A stretch of DNA of 8,673 nucleotides from Anaerolineaceae bacterium UBA6801 (GCA_002452315.1 DKFH01000082.1:1-8673); one strand, 5' to 3'. Shown: positions 1-5,610, counted from the stretch's first letter. A program made the numbers and translations. Notes: generated by a model from the letters alone, not told the origin.

Positions 1-437
1 AAGTTGGCCTGGAGGGGCTTGCCGCCAAAATCGGGACATCCAATCGAGAGGCGGGTGCCCAGTTCGGTGTTGACCATTGAGATGGGCATAGCGGGGTCGT
101 CATAGGTCACATCGCCATCGACCTCCGGGGGCAGGTGGCATCCTGCGCCAAAAGGCTTTAGGAGCGTTTTTTCGATGAAGGCCTTTGTCTTGAAATCCAA
201 GAAATAGATAAATGGCAATCCCATGTAGTCGATATTGGAGAGCGTGACGGAAAACAGGTGGGTTGAGCTGACAATGGCCCAGTAGTTCCAGCGCTTTTTG
301 CGTGGCCAGTGACCGTGCAGGTTGCAAGTATGCAGGGGCTGGCGGCTCCAGCCCACGGCTGGGGGGTTGAGGTTCCCGCGTGGGTCACACAGGTTGACCG
401 GTTGGGTCAGCTCAGGTTCATTGTATACAGTTGGCAT
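1..437 (-). CDS. DUF2804 family protein, N-terminal part (cut by window edge)
   Basis: Reading from the ATG at 437 down to base 1 gives about 145 residues without a stop; the gene continues outside the window. The segment NLCDPRGNLNPPAVGWSR, then PLHTCNLHGHWPRKKRWNYW, then NIDYMGLPFIYFLDF is, from memory, the N-terminal signature of DUF2804 proteins (usually around 330-350 residues), whose biochemical function is not established. No signal peptide or membrane helix is visible in this part. The start is supported by an AGGAG at 444-448, seven bases before the ATG. It lies 9 bases behind the stop of the alarmone hydrolase gene, so the two are probably co-transcribed and translationally coupled. 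Family call fairly sure; function unknown. Confidence 0.8.
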   Translation of the reverse strand, partial: MPTVYNEPELTQPVNLCDPRGNLNPPAVGWSRQPLHTCNLHGHWPRKKRWNYWAIVSSTHLFSVTLSNIDYMGLPFIYFLDFKTKAFIEKTLLKPFGAGCHLPPEVDGDVTYDDPAMPISMVNTELGTRLSIGCPDFGGKPLQAN

Positions 438-443
438 GATATT

Positions 444-448
444 CTCCT
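444..448 (-). promoter_or_regulatory. Ribosome binding site of the DUF2804 gene, overlapping the upstream stop codon
   Basis: Minus-strand AGGAG, seven bases from the ATG at 437. Its first two bases are the last two bases of the TAG (447-449) that ends the alarmone hydrolase gene. A ribosome terminating there would sit on the next Shine-Dalgarno, which suggests translational coupling. The motif is seen; the coupling is inferred. Confidence 0.7.
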
Positions 449-1067
449 ATTCGCATGTGTCATTCGCCCCTGGACCCCAGGCGCGGTTGCTGACGGTATC
501 AAAGGGTTCAAGGTGAAAATTGAGCAACGCTTCAGCTTCAGCAAGCAGCTCATCGAAGGCCTGTTCCAGGGGAGCGTTGGTCCCACGCATCTGGAAAACC
601 ACATCCGCTGCCCACTGGATGTAGTCCTGGCGCCTGGAAAGCGACCAATCAGCAGGCGGCGTGCGGAGGATATCCGTGCAATTGGCGATCTTGTCGGCCA
701 GTTTGATGATCCTGGCCGGGTAGGAAAGCCGGGGGGCGTGGATCACCTGCAGCTGTTTGCGGCACATCTTAGCAAGGGATTTGTCATCTGAGACCTCCAG
801 CACCATCGCCAGGACGTCCATACCGAAACGGTCGCCGATCTCCTCCGGTTGGGCATCTGTGTCTTCGATGGTGTCGTGCAGGGTAGCTGCGATGAGGATG
901 TCCTGGTCCTCGATTTCCCCGATGGTGTAGATCAGCCTGGCGACGGTGAGGGGGTGGGTGACATAGGGCGAGGCCTGAAGGTCTTTGCGGACCTGTCCCT
1001 GGTGTTTTTGCGCGGCAAAAATGGCCGCGGCGAGGATTGTGTCAAGGTTGAGAGGTTGGCTGTTCAT
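447..1067 (-). CDS. Stand-alone (p)ppGpp hydrolase (MESH1-like small alarmone hydrolase, HD domain)
   Basis: A 206-residue cytosolic HD-domain protein resembling the hydrolase half of RelA/SpoT and animal MESH1. These enzymes remove the 3' diphosphate of ppGpp or pppGpp using a metal ion. Likely metal ligands are H38 (YVTHPL), H64-D65 (LHDTIEDTD) and D125 (KLADKIAN). Their spacing of 26, 1 and 60 residues matches what I recall for human MESH1 (H35, H61, D62, D122). The early AQKHQGQVRK motif (residues 19-28) is also typical. No synthetase, TGS or ACT domain is present, so it should be hydrolase-only. Human MESH1 also acts on NADPH, so that substrate cannot be excluded. The ATG at 1067 has no clear Shine-Dalgarno; no better in-frame start was found. 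It is separated from the upstream gene by a terminator and precedes the DUF2804 gene by 9 bases. Confidence 0.85.
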   Translation of the reverse strand: MNSQPLNLDTILAAAIFAAQKHQGQVRKDLQASPYVTHPLTVARLIYTIGEIEDQDILIAATLHDTIEDTDAQPEEIGDRFGMDVLAMVLEVSDDKSLAKMCRKQLQVIHAPRLSYPARIIKLADKIANCTDILRTPPADWSLSRRQDYIQWAADVVFQMRGTNAPLEQAFDELLAEAEALLNFHLEPFDTVSNRAWGPGANDTCE

Positions 1068-1090
1068 TGTATCGCGGTTGTGTTTGTAAA

Positions 1091-1118
1091 ATAAAAAGGT
1101 GCAGAATGTTCTGCACCT
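1091..1118 (-). terminator. Intrinsic terminator of the NYN/OST-HTH gene
   Basis: Arms AGGTGCAGAA (1097-1106) and TTCTGCACCT (1109-1118) pair perfectly over 10 bp around a 2-base centre, realistically an 8-bp stem with a 6-base loop. On the minus strand the hairpin is followed at once by a T-rich run (TTTTTATTTTA). It lies 18 bases beyond the stop of the NYN gene and before the alarmone hydrolase start, so it separates these two transcription units. The plus-strand side has only scattered T's. Confidence 0.85.
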
Positions 1119-1136
1119 GTTTGGTTTTGGGATGGG

Positions 1137-1901
1137 TCAATCTCGCAAGCGGACTTCGATGATGGCGCCATTGGCCACTTTGCGCATTTCAAATTCGCGG
1201 CTATGGCCTTTAACCAGCTGACTGAGCTGCCGATGCCCAAAGCTGCGCGGGTCAAAGCCAGGGTCGATCCGGCGCAGCGCCGTACCAACCTCAGAAAGGC
1301 GGGTCCAACCATCGTCGTCCGGGCCGACCATGTCCATGGCCTGGCTGACCAGGTCGATCAGTTCACTCTCTTGATCAGTGAGATTACTCGTCTTTTTACG
1401 TCCATTCCCCCCGCCATTGCCCCGGCTCTTGCGTTTGAGGTTTTCGGTGTAGATGAACACATTGCAGGCGCTCACAAAGGCGCGTGGGGTTTTCTTCTCA
1501 CCGATGCCGACCACCAGTAACCCACTCTCACGGATGCGGGTGGCCAGGCGGGTGTAATCACTATCGCTGGAGACCAGGCAAAAGCCGTCCACGTGGTTGG
1601 AGTGTAAGATGTCCATGGCGTCAATGATCATGGCGCTGTCGGTGGCATTTTTGCCGACGCTGTAGCGGAATTGCTGGATGGGCTGGAAGGCGTGGATGTT
1701 CAAAATATCCTTCCAGGAGTTCATGTTGGGGGTGGTCCAGTCGCCATAAACCCGGCGGATGGTGGCGTTGCCAAATTTCCCTGCTTCGACCAGGATCTGT
1801 TCGATCAGCGAAGCCTGCGCGTTATCGCCATCAATCAGAATGGCGACTCGGCGATCAATATCTTCAATTTTTTCTTGTTGTGGTTGGTTCATTCTTGCCA
1901 T
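1137..1901 (-). CDS. NYN-domain (LabA/Limkain-b1-like) protein with C-terminal OST-HTH/LOTUS domain
   Basis: A 254-residue soluble protein in two parts. Residues ~17-155 form a NYN domain, a PIN-like fold often acting as a metal-dependent RNase. Acidic positions are visible in ILIDGDN (D24, D26), at D88 and D94 in the KNATDSAMIIDAMD stretch, and at D113 and D115 in LVSSDSDY. A basic Gly-rich linker (KRKSRGNGGGNGRKK, ~155-170) leads to an OST-HTH/LOTUS domain (~173-250) with GWTRLSEVGTALRR and DPRSFGHRQLSQL; LOTUS domains are known as RNA-binding modules. Joint inference: an RNA-binding, possibly RNA-cleaving protein of unknown target. The start is ATG 1901 or the fourth codon ATG at 1892; neither has a strong Shine-Dalgarno. 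A TATAAT six bases upstream of 1901 would give a leaderless message. It ends at its own terminator and appears monocistronic. Confidence 0.88.
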   Translation of the reverse strand: MARMNQPQQEKIEDIDRRVAILIDGDNAQASLIEQILVEAGKFGNATIRRVYGDWTTPNMNSWKDILNIHAFQPIQQFRYSVGKNATDSAMIIDAMDILHSNHVDGFCLVSSDSDYTRLATRIRESGLLVVGIGEKKTPRAFVSACNVFIYTENLKRKSRGNGGGNGRKKTSNLTDQESELIDLVSQAMDMVGPDDDGWTRLSEVGTALRRIDPGFDPRSFGHRQLSQLVKGHSREFEMRKVANGAIIEVRLRD

Positions 1902-1907
1902 GCCTAA

Positions 1908-1936
1908 ATTATACCTGAACTTTGCACATCAGGTAA
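1908..1936 (-). promoter_or_regulatory. Candidate promoter of the NYN/OST-HTH gene
   Basis: On the minus strand a perfect -10 TATAAT (1908-1913) follows a weak -35 TTACCT (1931-1936, three of six consensus matches) at 17-bp spacing. The expected start point, seven bases beyond the -10, falls on the A of the ATG at 1901, implying a leaderless mRNA, or a 9-base leader if translation begins at 1892. Confidence 0.45.
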
Positions 1937-1970
1937 TCATGAGAATGGATATAATTTTGTTAAACTTACA

Positions 1971-2147
1971 ATGAAAAATCAACTGGCAAGGTGGTGGGAA
2001 ATTATTTGCGTGGGGCAAAAAAGGGCTGACCATTTGGAAGTTAAAACTCACCCGAGTCAAGGCCCATGTTCGGTCTGTTGGGGTTGGTTTTGGAAAATTG
2101 CCGGGTTCGATCAACCCTATGAACCAATTCATCCGTTTTTGCAATGA
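1971..2147 (+). CDS. Doubtful small ORF, 58 codons, with a CxxC motif
   Basis: ATG at 1971 to TGA at 2145-2147. The product starts MKNQLARWWEIICVGQKRAD, has a Trp-rich CSVCWGWFW stretch around residues 33-41 and ends PIHPFLQ. I do not recognise a family. In favour: a TATAAT at 1950-1955 lies 15 bases upstream, and the ORF fills half of an otherwise empty spacer. Against: no Shine-Dalgarno before the ATG, no clear -35 at normal spacing, and no visible third-position bias. It could be a short Cys-pair protein, a remnant of a longer gene, or chance. Confidence 0.25.
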   Translation: MKNQLARWWEIICVGQKRADHLEVKTHPSQGPCSVCWGWFWKIAGFDQPYEPIHPFLQ

Positions 2148-2234
2148 ATGGAAAGAAAGCACAGAGGTCATAGAGAATAAAAATTCCGGTTTTGGTGTGG
2201 CGTAAAAAACGTCGGTACCAGTATTATCTAATTG

Positions 2235-2256
2235 TCTGGCGGTCATGACCGCCAGA
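2235..2256. repeat. Perfect 22-bp palindrome across the msrA stop codon
   Basis: TCTGGCGG (2235-2242) and CCGCCAGA (2249-2256) flank TCATGA, itself palindromic, so the 22 bp equal their own reverse complement. The unit covers the last msrA codons and the TGA at 2243-2245. As RNA it could form an 8-bp GC-rich stem with a 6-base loop. No T-run follows on the minus strand (the next bases are CAATTAGAT), so it is a weak terminator candidate; mRNA 3'-end protection or a protein site are alternatives. Confidence 0.6.
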
Positions 2257-2713
2257 AGTGATCCTTGGCGTAGTATTTTTGGTGATATTCCTCCGCTTTG
2301 TAAAATTCATCAGCGGGGATGATCTGGGTGACGATGGGATAGCGGTACTTGCCAGAGGCATCCAGCTCGGCTTTGACTTGCTCGGCGGTTTCGCGCTGTG
2401 CTTGGTCATGGTAAAAGATGACCGAGCGATATTGCGAGCCGACATCCGGCCCTTGGCGGTTGGGCGTGGTGGGGTCGTGCAGGTCGAAGAAGGCCCGTAC
2501 CAAGTCTGCATACGCGATTTGATCAGGATCGTAGATCACCCTGACGGCCTCAGCGTGGCCGGTTTTGTCGGAGCAGACCATGCGGTAGGTGGGGTTCTCC
2601 ACCTCGCCGCCTGTATAGCCAACAACGGTGTCAATCACGCCGGGGAGTTTATTGAAATTGGCTTCCACACCCCAAAAGCATCCTGCAGCAAAGGTGGCTG
2701 TTTTATGGTTCAT
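2243..2713 (-). CDS. msrA: Peptide-methionine (S)-S-oxide reductase MsrA
   Basis: A 156-residue cytosolic enzyme reducing the S epimer of methionine sulfoxide in free and protein-bound Met, recycled by thioredoxin. The hallmark GCFWG lies at residues 11-15 with catalytic C12, followed by VEANFNKLPGV, VVGYTGG (30-36), NPTY (40-43), C47 in MVCSDKTGHAE (45-55, with E55), and later GSQYRSVIF and YHQKYY. The only cysteines are C12 and C47; the distal C-terminal resolving pair of the E. coli enzyme is absent, so recycling must use C47 or act directly on the catalytic sulfenic acid (inference). A strong AGGAGGT at 2720-2726, inside the end of msrB, sets the start. The ATG shares four bases (ATGA) with the msrB stop, so the genes are translationally coupled. 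A palindrome covers the stop codon. Confidence 0.97.
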   Translation of the reverse strand: MNHKTATFAAGCFWGVEANFNKLPGVIDTVVGYTGGEVENPTYRMVCSDKTGHAEAVRVIYDPDQIAYADLVRAFFDLHDPTTPNRQGPDVGSQYRSVIFYHDQAQRETAEQVKAELDASGKYRYPIVTQIIPADEFYKAEEYHQKYYAKDHFWRS

Positions 2714-3126
2714 TTTTCTACCTCCTGGTTGGTATCAGGTTTGAATTCTAACGAAACGGAGTTGATGCAATAGCGCAACCCGGTTGGCTTGGGCCCGTCG
2801 TTGAAGACATGACCGAGGTGTGCATCACAGCGGGCGCAGGCGATCTCTGTGCGGTGCATACCGTAGCTGCGGTCATCGTGGTAGGCAATGTGGGATTCAT
2901 TGACCGGGGCGAAAAAGCTGGGCCACCCGGTGCCGGAGATGAACTTGGCATCAGATGAAAACAACGGCAGGTCACAGCAGACGCAGGTGTAGGTCCCGGG
3001 TTGTTTGTGGTCATAAAACATGCCGCAGAAGGGCGGTTCGGTCCCTTTTCGGCGGGTGACTTCGTATTGTTCCTGGGTGAGCTGTGCTCGCCATTCTGCA
3101 TCGGTTTTGACAATTTTTTCAATCAT
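2710..3126 (-). CDS. msrB: Peptide-methionine (R)-S-oxide reductase MsrB
   Basis: A 138-residue SelR-fold enzyme reducing the R epimer of protein methionine sulfoxide. Two CxxC pairs, C48/C51 (CVCC) and C97/C100 (CARC), form the structural zinc site; the catalytic cysteine is C120 in RYCINS. GTGWPSF (65-71) and HLGHVFNDGP (103-112) are family hallmarks. The usual resolving cysteine in SGCGWPSF is replaced by T66; C34 in PPFCGMF is a plausible alternative resolving residue, as some MsrB enzymes use another cysteine near the N-terminus (inference). I chose ATG 3126 because AGGAG at 3133-3137 sits seven bases upstream; an in-frame start at 3183 would add 19 residues but overlaps the predicted promoter. 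It is first in a two-gene msrB-msrA operon, with a 4-base overlap. Confidence 0.95.
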   Translation of the reverse strand: MIEKIVKTDAEWRAQLTQEQYEVTRRKGTEPPFCGMFYDHKQPGTYTCVCCDLPLFSSDAKFISGTGWPSFFAPVNESHIAYHDDRSYGMHRTEIACARCDAHLGHVFNDGPKPTGLRYCINSVSLEFKPDTNQEVEK

Positions 3127-3132
3127 AGGTCG

Positions 3133-3137
3133 CTCCT
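3133..3137 (-). promoter_or_regulatory. Ribosome binding site deciding the msrB start
   Basis: Minus-strand AGGAG, six bases before the ATG whose A is at 3126. It supports the 138-residue form over the 19-residue longer frame beginning at 3183. Confidence 0.8.
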
Positions 3138-3166
3138 GAACTTCGATGATACTTAAGTTTACCATA

Positions 3167-3195
3167 ATTATGATAAAAAACATGTAATTTGTCTA
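3167..3195 (-). promoter_or_regulatory. Sigma70-type promoter of msrB-msrA
   Basis: Minus-strand -35 TAGACA (3190-3195, five of six) and -10 CATAAT (3167-3172, five of six) are separated by exactly 17 bases. Transcription would start near 3160, leaving a leader of about 34 bases that carries the msrB Shine-Dalgarno. Confidence 0.65.
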
Positions 3196-3220
3196 AAAAA
3201 TGTATAAGGAGATAAAAGCT

Positions 3221-3301
3221 ATGGAAAATTCTCTAAACTGGATTAACATTTATGAGTACCCAATGTCTATCGGTTTTATTGGCGCATGCCGATGTCGTTA
3301 A
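3221..3301 (+). CDS. Candidate 26-codon small protein or leader peptide
   Basis: ATG at 3221, TAA at 3299-3301, preceded by AAGGAG (3206-3211) nine bases upstream, one of the better ribosome binding sites in the window. The product begins MENSLNWINIYEYP and ends GFIGACRCR with two cysteines. I recognise no family. It points the same way as the arsR-type operon but lies about 320 bases upstream of it, divergent from msrB. It may be a real small protein, or the stub of a gene lost from this AT-rich spacer. No convincing plus-strand promoter was found just upstream. Confidence 0.35.
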   Translation: MENSLNWINIYEYPMSIGFIGACRCR

Positions 3302-3550
3302 CCCTTAGGATAATTCAAGATGAATCAATTGCAATGTCCTGCCCTTTGCGCCGCGGAGATAGATATGTTAGACTTCAGTGTCAAATTTGATTGCCAATCA
3401 CATTATTAGGTAAAAGCTTTACGCACTTTATTATTGTCTATTGCGCATTTTCGAGTTTGGTAATAATTACATTTTTATTAAACCTTGTTTGATCTTGTGA
3501 GCTGAGACCAACTCCAGTTTCAGGATTAATTTTTTGTGATGAATGTAATA
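3302..3550. other. AT-rich spacer upstream of the arsR-type operon
   Basis: No secure gene. Part of it (around 3421-3480) falls to roughly 27% GC by hand count, clearly below the coding regions. Only short hairpin-like pieces are visible, such as TGATT-GCC-AATCA near 3388-3400 and GTAAA-AGC-TTTAC near 3410-3422. A 29-codon Cys-containing frame at 3320-3409 has only a weak AGGA upstream and is not called. Confidence 0.5.
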
Positions 3551-3581
3551 TTGACAAGCAGGAGAAGGGTGTTAGTATTAT
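3551..3581 (+). promoter_or_regulatory. Promoter of the arsR-permease-thioredoxin operon
   Basis: A perfect -35 TTGACA (3551-3556) is followed by TATTAT (3576-3581, five of six) at 19-bp spacing, or TAGTAT (3573-3578) at 16 bp. The slightly off-optimal spacing is common in repressed or metal-regulated promoters. The start point would be near 3586-3588, giving a ~30-base leader that lacks an obvious Shine-Dalgarno. Confidence 0.6.
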
Positions 3582-3587
3582 TACTAA
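3572..3587 (+). promoter_or_regulatory. Candidate ArsR-family operator (6-4-6 inverted repeat)
   Basis: TTAGTA (3572-3577), a 4-base spacer TTAT, and TACTAA (3582-3587) form a perfect inverted repeat lying on the -10 element and 30 bases ahead of the regulator's start. Imperfect AT-rich dyads over the core promoter are the usual binding sites of autoregulated ArsR/SmtB repressors; this role is inferred from position and symmetry. Confidence 0.55.
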
Positions 3588-3617
3588 GTATATGCAAAGA
3601 AAGATATATATTTTCCA

Positions 3618-3947
3618 ATGAATAAAAAAGCCTACCAATCCCAAGCCGAGTTATTTCAAGTGCTTTCACACCCGGTGCGGCTACAAATTTTGGATGCCTT
3701 AAGATCGCAAGATTGCTGTGTGTGTCATTTACAAGCGCTCACTAAACGCCCTCAAGCATATGTCTCTCAGCAGCTGCGAGTGTTGCGAGACTTTGGTTTG
3801 GTATCCGACGAAAAAGATGGCCAGAATGTTTATTATAGACTATGTAATGACATGGTCGGTGAACTGTTGGGGATGGTTTTGACATCTAATGGCCCCAAAG
3901 CAGTGATGATCGACTGCACCTGCCCACGGTGTAATGAAGTGGGTTAA
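3618..3947 (+). CDS. ArsR/SmtB-family metalloid- or thiol-sensing repressor
   Basis: A 109-residue winged-helix repressor. LFQVLSHPVRLQIL (12-25) and the recognition region AYVSQQLRVLRDFGLV (47-62), followed by the wing DEKDGQNVYYRL (64-75), are typical. The inducer site appears to be DCCVCHL (32-38): C34 and C36 align with Cys32 and Cys34 of the ELCVCDL motif in E. coli ArsR, and C33 adds a third thiol. A second cluster, C100, C102 and C105 (CTCPRC), sits at the C-terminus. This favours a soft ligand such as arsenite or antimonite; persulfide sensing, as in BigR/SqrR relatives, is an alternative given the sulfur-related genes downstream. ATG 3618 is the first possible start in frame (a stop lies at 3585) and has no clear Shine-Dalgarno. 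It heads an operon with the permease 48 bases downstream and probably represses itself through the inverted repeat at 3572-3587. Confidence 0.88.
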   Translation: MNKKAYQSQAELFQVLSHPVRLQILDALRSQDCCVCHLQALTKRPQAYVSQQLRVLRDFGLVSDEKDGQNVYYRLCNDMVGELLGMVLTSNGPKAVMIDCTCPRCNEVG

Positions 3948-3995
3948 TTATTTCTATGATTCTTAATCCTGATAAGAGGAGAAAACTTAAACATT

Positions 3996-5345
3996 ATGGC
4001 TTACGTTGTTGACCTGCTGCAATCCGGATTTGGTGGATTGGGTGCTTATCTGGCTGCACATGTTTTGTTATGTTTATTACCCGCATTTTTCATAGCTGGC
4101 GCCTTGTCAGCTTTGATGCCGAAGGAAGCGATTACACGTTACCTGGGCCGAGATGCCAATAAATGGGTTTCTTATCCTGCATCGGCATTGGGTGGTTTTT
4201 TCCTGGCGGTGTGTTCCTGCACGATCATGCCTTTGTTTGCGAGTATTTACAAAAAGGGTGCTGGTTTAGGTCCTGCGATCACTTTTTTATTTGTCGGCCC
4301 TGCAGTTAACATTTTGGCGATATCCTTTACAGGTGTACAAATCGGGTTGGATATCGCGCTGGCGCGGCTCATCTTGGCGATTGTGTTTGGAATCCTGATC
4401 GGCCTGTTGATGGCCCGGATTTTTCGAAAAGATGATCAAGAACACGCTGAAAACGTGGCCCAAAATAATGTTTTTTCTGCTAAAGCAAACGTGCCCACCC
4501 ATACCTTGATCTTTTTTCTGCTTTTGTTGGGGACTTTATTGGCGGGAACGCTGCAAATTGGCCTGTTCCGAGATGTTTTTTACGAATTTGCAGTTCCGGC
4601 CAATTGGGCTGTAGAACTGCAAGCCTTGCTATACCGGTTGATCCCGCCAGACCCGGGGATGGGGATTGAGAGCATCTCTGTGCATGGTGTTTTTCTGATC
4701 GGTTTGCTGATATTGATCGCGCTTTCGGCCGTCAAAGGGTTTACAGATATTTACGATGGGTTGAACCAGTGGACCTACCTGGCATTGGGGTTAATTACGC
4801 TGACGCTTTTGTTCGCTTCTTTATCATTTGTTACGGATGGCGGGGGTTTGGTGATTGGATTGAATGGGCGTTTGGTGGCCGAGGTGATTTTGCTGACGGC
4901 CATTTGGTGGGTGGCGGCACGTGTCTTTACGGCTGATGAAGTGCAGGAATGGCTGTGGGAAACCTGGCGTTTTGTGAAGCAGATTTTTCCACTTTTGCTA
5001 GTTGGTGTTTTTCTGGCATCAATTGCACGGACATTGATCCCAGCTTCCTGGATACAAACCCTCGCTGGGAGAAACACGGTGTGGGCAAATTTTGCTGCAG
5101 TTGTCTTTGGTGTATTTATGTACTTCCCCACATTGGTCGAAGTTCCGGTTGCGCAGATGTTTTTAGCGCTGGGTATGCATCGTGGTCCTTTGCTGGCCTA
5201 TCTTCTGGCGGACCCAGAGCTTAGCATACAATCGATTTTGATCACCAACACGTTGATCGGTAAGAAAAAGACTGCGGTATATGTGATCTTTGTGGCGATT
5301 TTCAGTACGTTAGCGGGACTGATTTTTGGCTGGTTTGTTCAATAA
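3996..5345 (+). CDS. ArsP_1 (DUF318, PF03773) family permease
   Basis: A 449-residue membrane protein with roughly ten to twelve hydrophobic segments in two halves separated by a polar loop (~143-165). The family signature is VCSCTIMPLFASIYKKGAG (72-90) with C73 and C75, followed by GPAITFLFVGPAVNILAI (~92-109). The C-terminal half (~325-445) repeats the pattern (QIFPLLLVGVFLASI, then YFPTLVEVPVAQMFLALGM), suggesting an internal duplication without the CSC motif. Characterised ArsP proteins export trivalent organoarsenicals; other relatives occur beside small thioredoxin-like proteins with unproven substrates. The paired cysteines suit a soft, thiol-binding substrate (inference). ATG 3996 follows AAGAGGAG (3974-3981) at a somewhat long 14-base gap. 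It lies between the regulator and the thioredoxin-like gene, 22 bases before the latter. Family sure; substrate not. Confidence 0.9.
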   Translation: MAYVVDLLQSGFGGLGAYLAAHVLLCLLPAFFIAGALSALMPKEAITRYLGRDANKWVSYPASALGGFFLAVCSCTIMPLFASIYKKGAGLGPAITFLFVGPAVNILAISFTGVQIGLDIALARLILAIVFGILIGLLMARIFRKDDQEHAENVAQNNVFSAKANVPTHTLIFFLLLLGTLLAGTLQIGLFRDVFYEFAVPANWAVELQALLYRLIPPDPGMGIESISVHGVFLIGLLILIALSAVKGFTDIYDGLNQWTYLALGLITLTLLFASLSFVTDGGGLVIGLNGRLVAEVILLTAIWWVAARVFTADEVQEWLWETWRFVKQIFPLLLVGVFLASIARTLIPASWIQTLAGRNTVWANFAAVVFGVFMYFPTLVEVPVAQMFLALGMHRGPLLAYLLADPELSIQSILITNTLIGKKKTAVYVIFVAIFSTLAGLIFGWFVQ

Positions 5346-5367
5346 AAAATGGTTAAGGAGTTAAGTT

Positions 5368-5610
5368 ATGGAAATTAAAATTTTAGGTGGCGGTTGCGCC
5401 AAATGTGCGCGTCTGGAAGCAATCACCAGGGAAGTTGTGAATGATCTGGGAATCGAAGCTAAATTTACCAAAGTAAAATCGATGCCAGAGATCATGGCAT
5501 ACGATATCACCAGCACACCGGCTTTGGTGGTGGATGAGCAGGTTTTGTGTTACGGGCGTATTCCTGACCGAGTGGAGATCAAAACCTGGTTGGAAGCCTT
5601 GGCCACCTGA
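5368..5610 (+). CDS. Thioredoxin-like small redox-active disulfide protein (Thioredoxin_3 type)
   Basis: An 80-residue soluble thioredoxin-fold protein. The redox motif GGGCAKC has C10 and C13 at the start of helix 1 (CAKCARLEAITREVV). The cis-proline loop is STP (T50-P51), with an extra cysteine at C61 in VLCYGRIPD. It matches the small redox-active disulfide protein 2 group, shorter than classical thioredoxin (~105 residues) and lacking WCGPC. A good AAGGAG (5355-5360) seven bases upstream supports ATG 5368. As the last gene of the arsR-permease operon it probably reduces or relays the permease's substrate or cysteines (inference). A hairpin downstream at 5703-5737 may end the transcript. 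Confidence 0.88.
   Translation: MEIKILGGGCAKCARLEAITREVVNDLGIEAKFTKVKSMPEIMAYDITSTPALVVDEQVLCYGRIPDRVEIKTWLEALAT

Larger units (their letters stand above)
1902..2234. other. Spacer between the NYN gene and msrA
   Basis: About 340 bases without a secure gene. It holds the minus-strand promoter next to 1901, a plus-strand TATAAT at 1950-1955 and a doubtful plus-strand ORF at 1971-2147. The rest shows no tRNA, repeat array or strong hairpin apart from the palindrome at 2235-2256. A longer minus-strand reading frame across 1929-2246 has a composition and overlap that look like chance. Confidence 0.6.

Noticed and set aside
309..791. 160-codon plus-strand frame opposite the DUF2804 and hydrolase genes
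   Set aside because: Antisense shadow of two confidently identified genes; no recognisable domain.
2088..2116. GGGTTCGATCAACCC resembling a tRNA T-arm
   Set aside because: Arms do not fit the 5-bp stem with 7-base loop, and no acceptor, D or anticodon arms are found around it.
1929..2246. 105-codon minus-strand frame across the spacer and into the end of msrA
   Set aside because: No ribosome site, no family resemblance, composition of a chance frame, and it overlaps the end of msrA.
3592..3621. Nine-codon frame (start 3592) ending in an ATGA overlap with the arsR-type start
   Set aside because: No ribosome binding site, and the predicted transcript barely precedes it; chance overlap is likely in such AT-rich sequence.
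3569..3625. GTG frame behind AGGAG at 3560-3564, overlapping the arsR-type start
   Set aside because: It lies on the predicted promoter and operator, so most of its ribosome site would be upstream of the transcript start.
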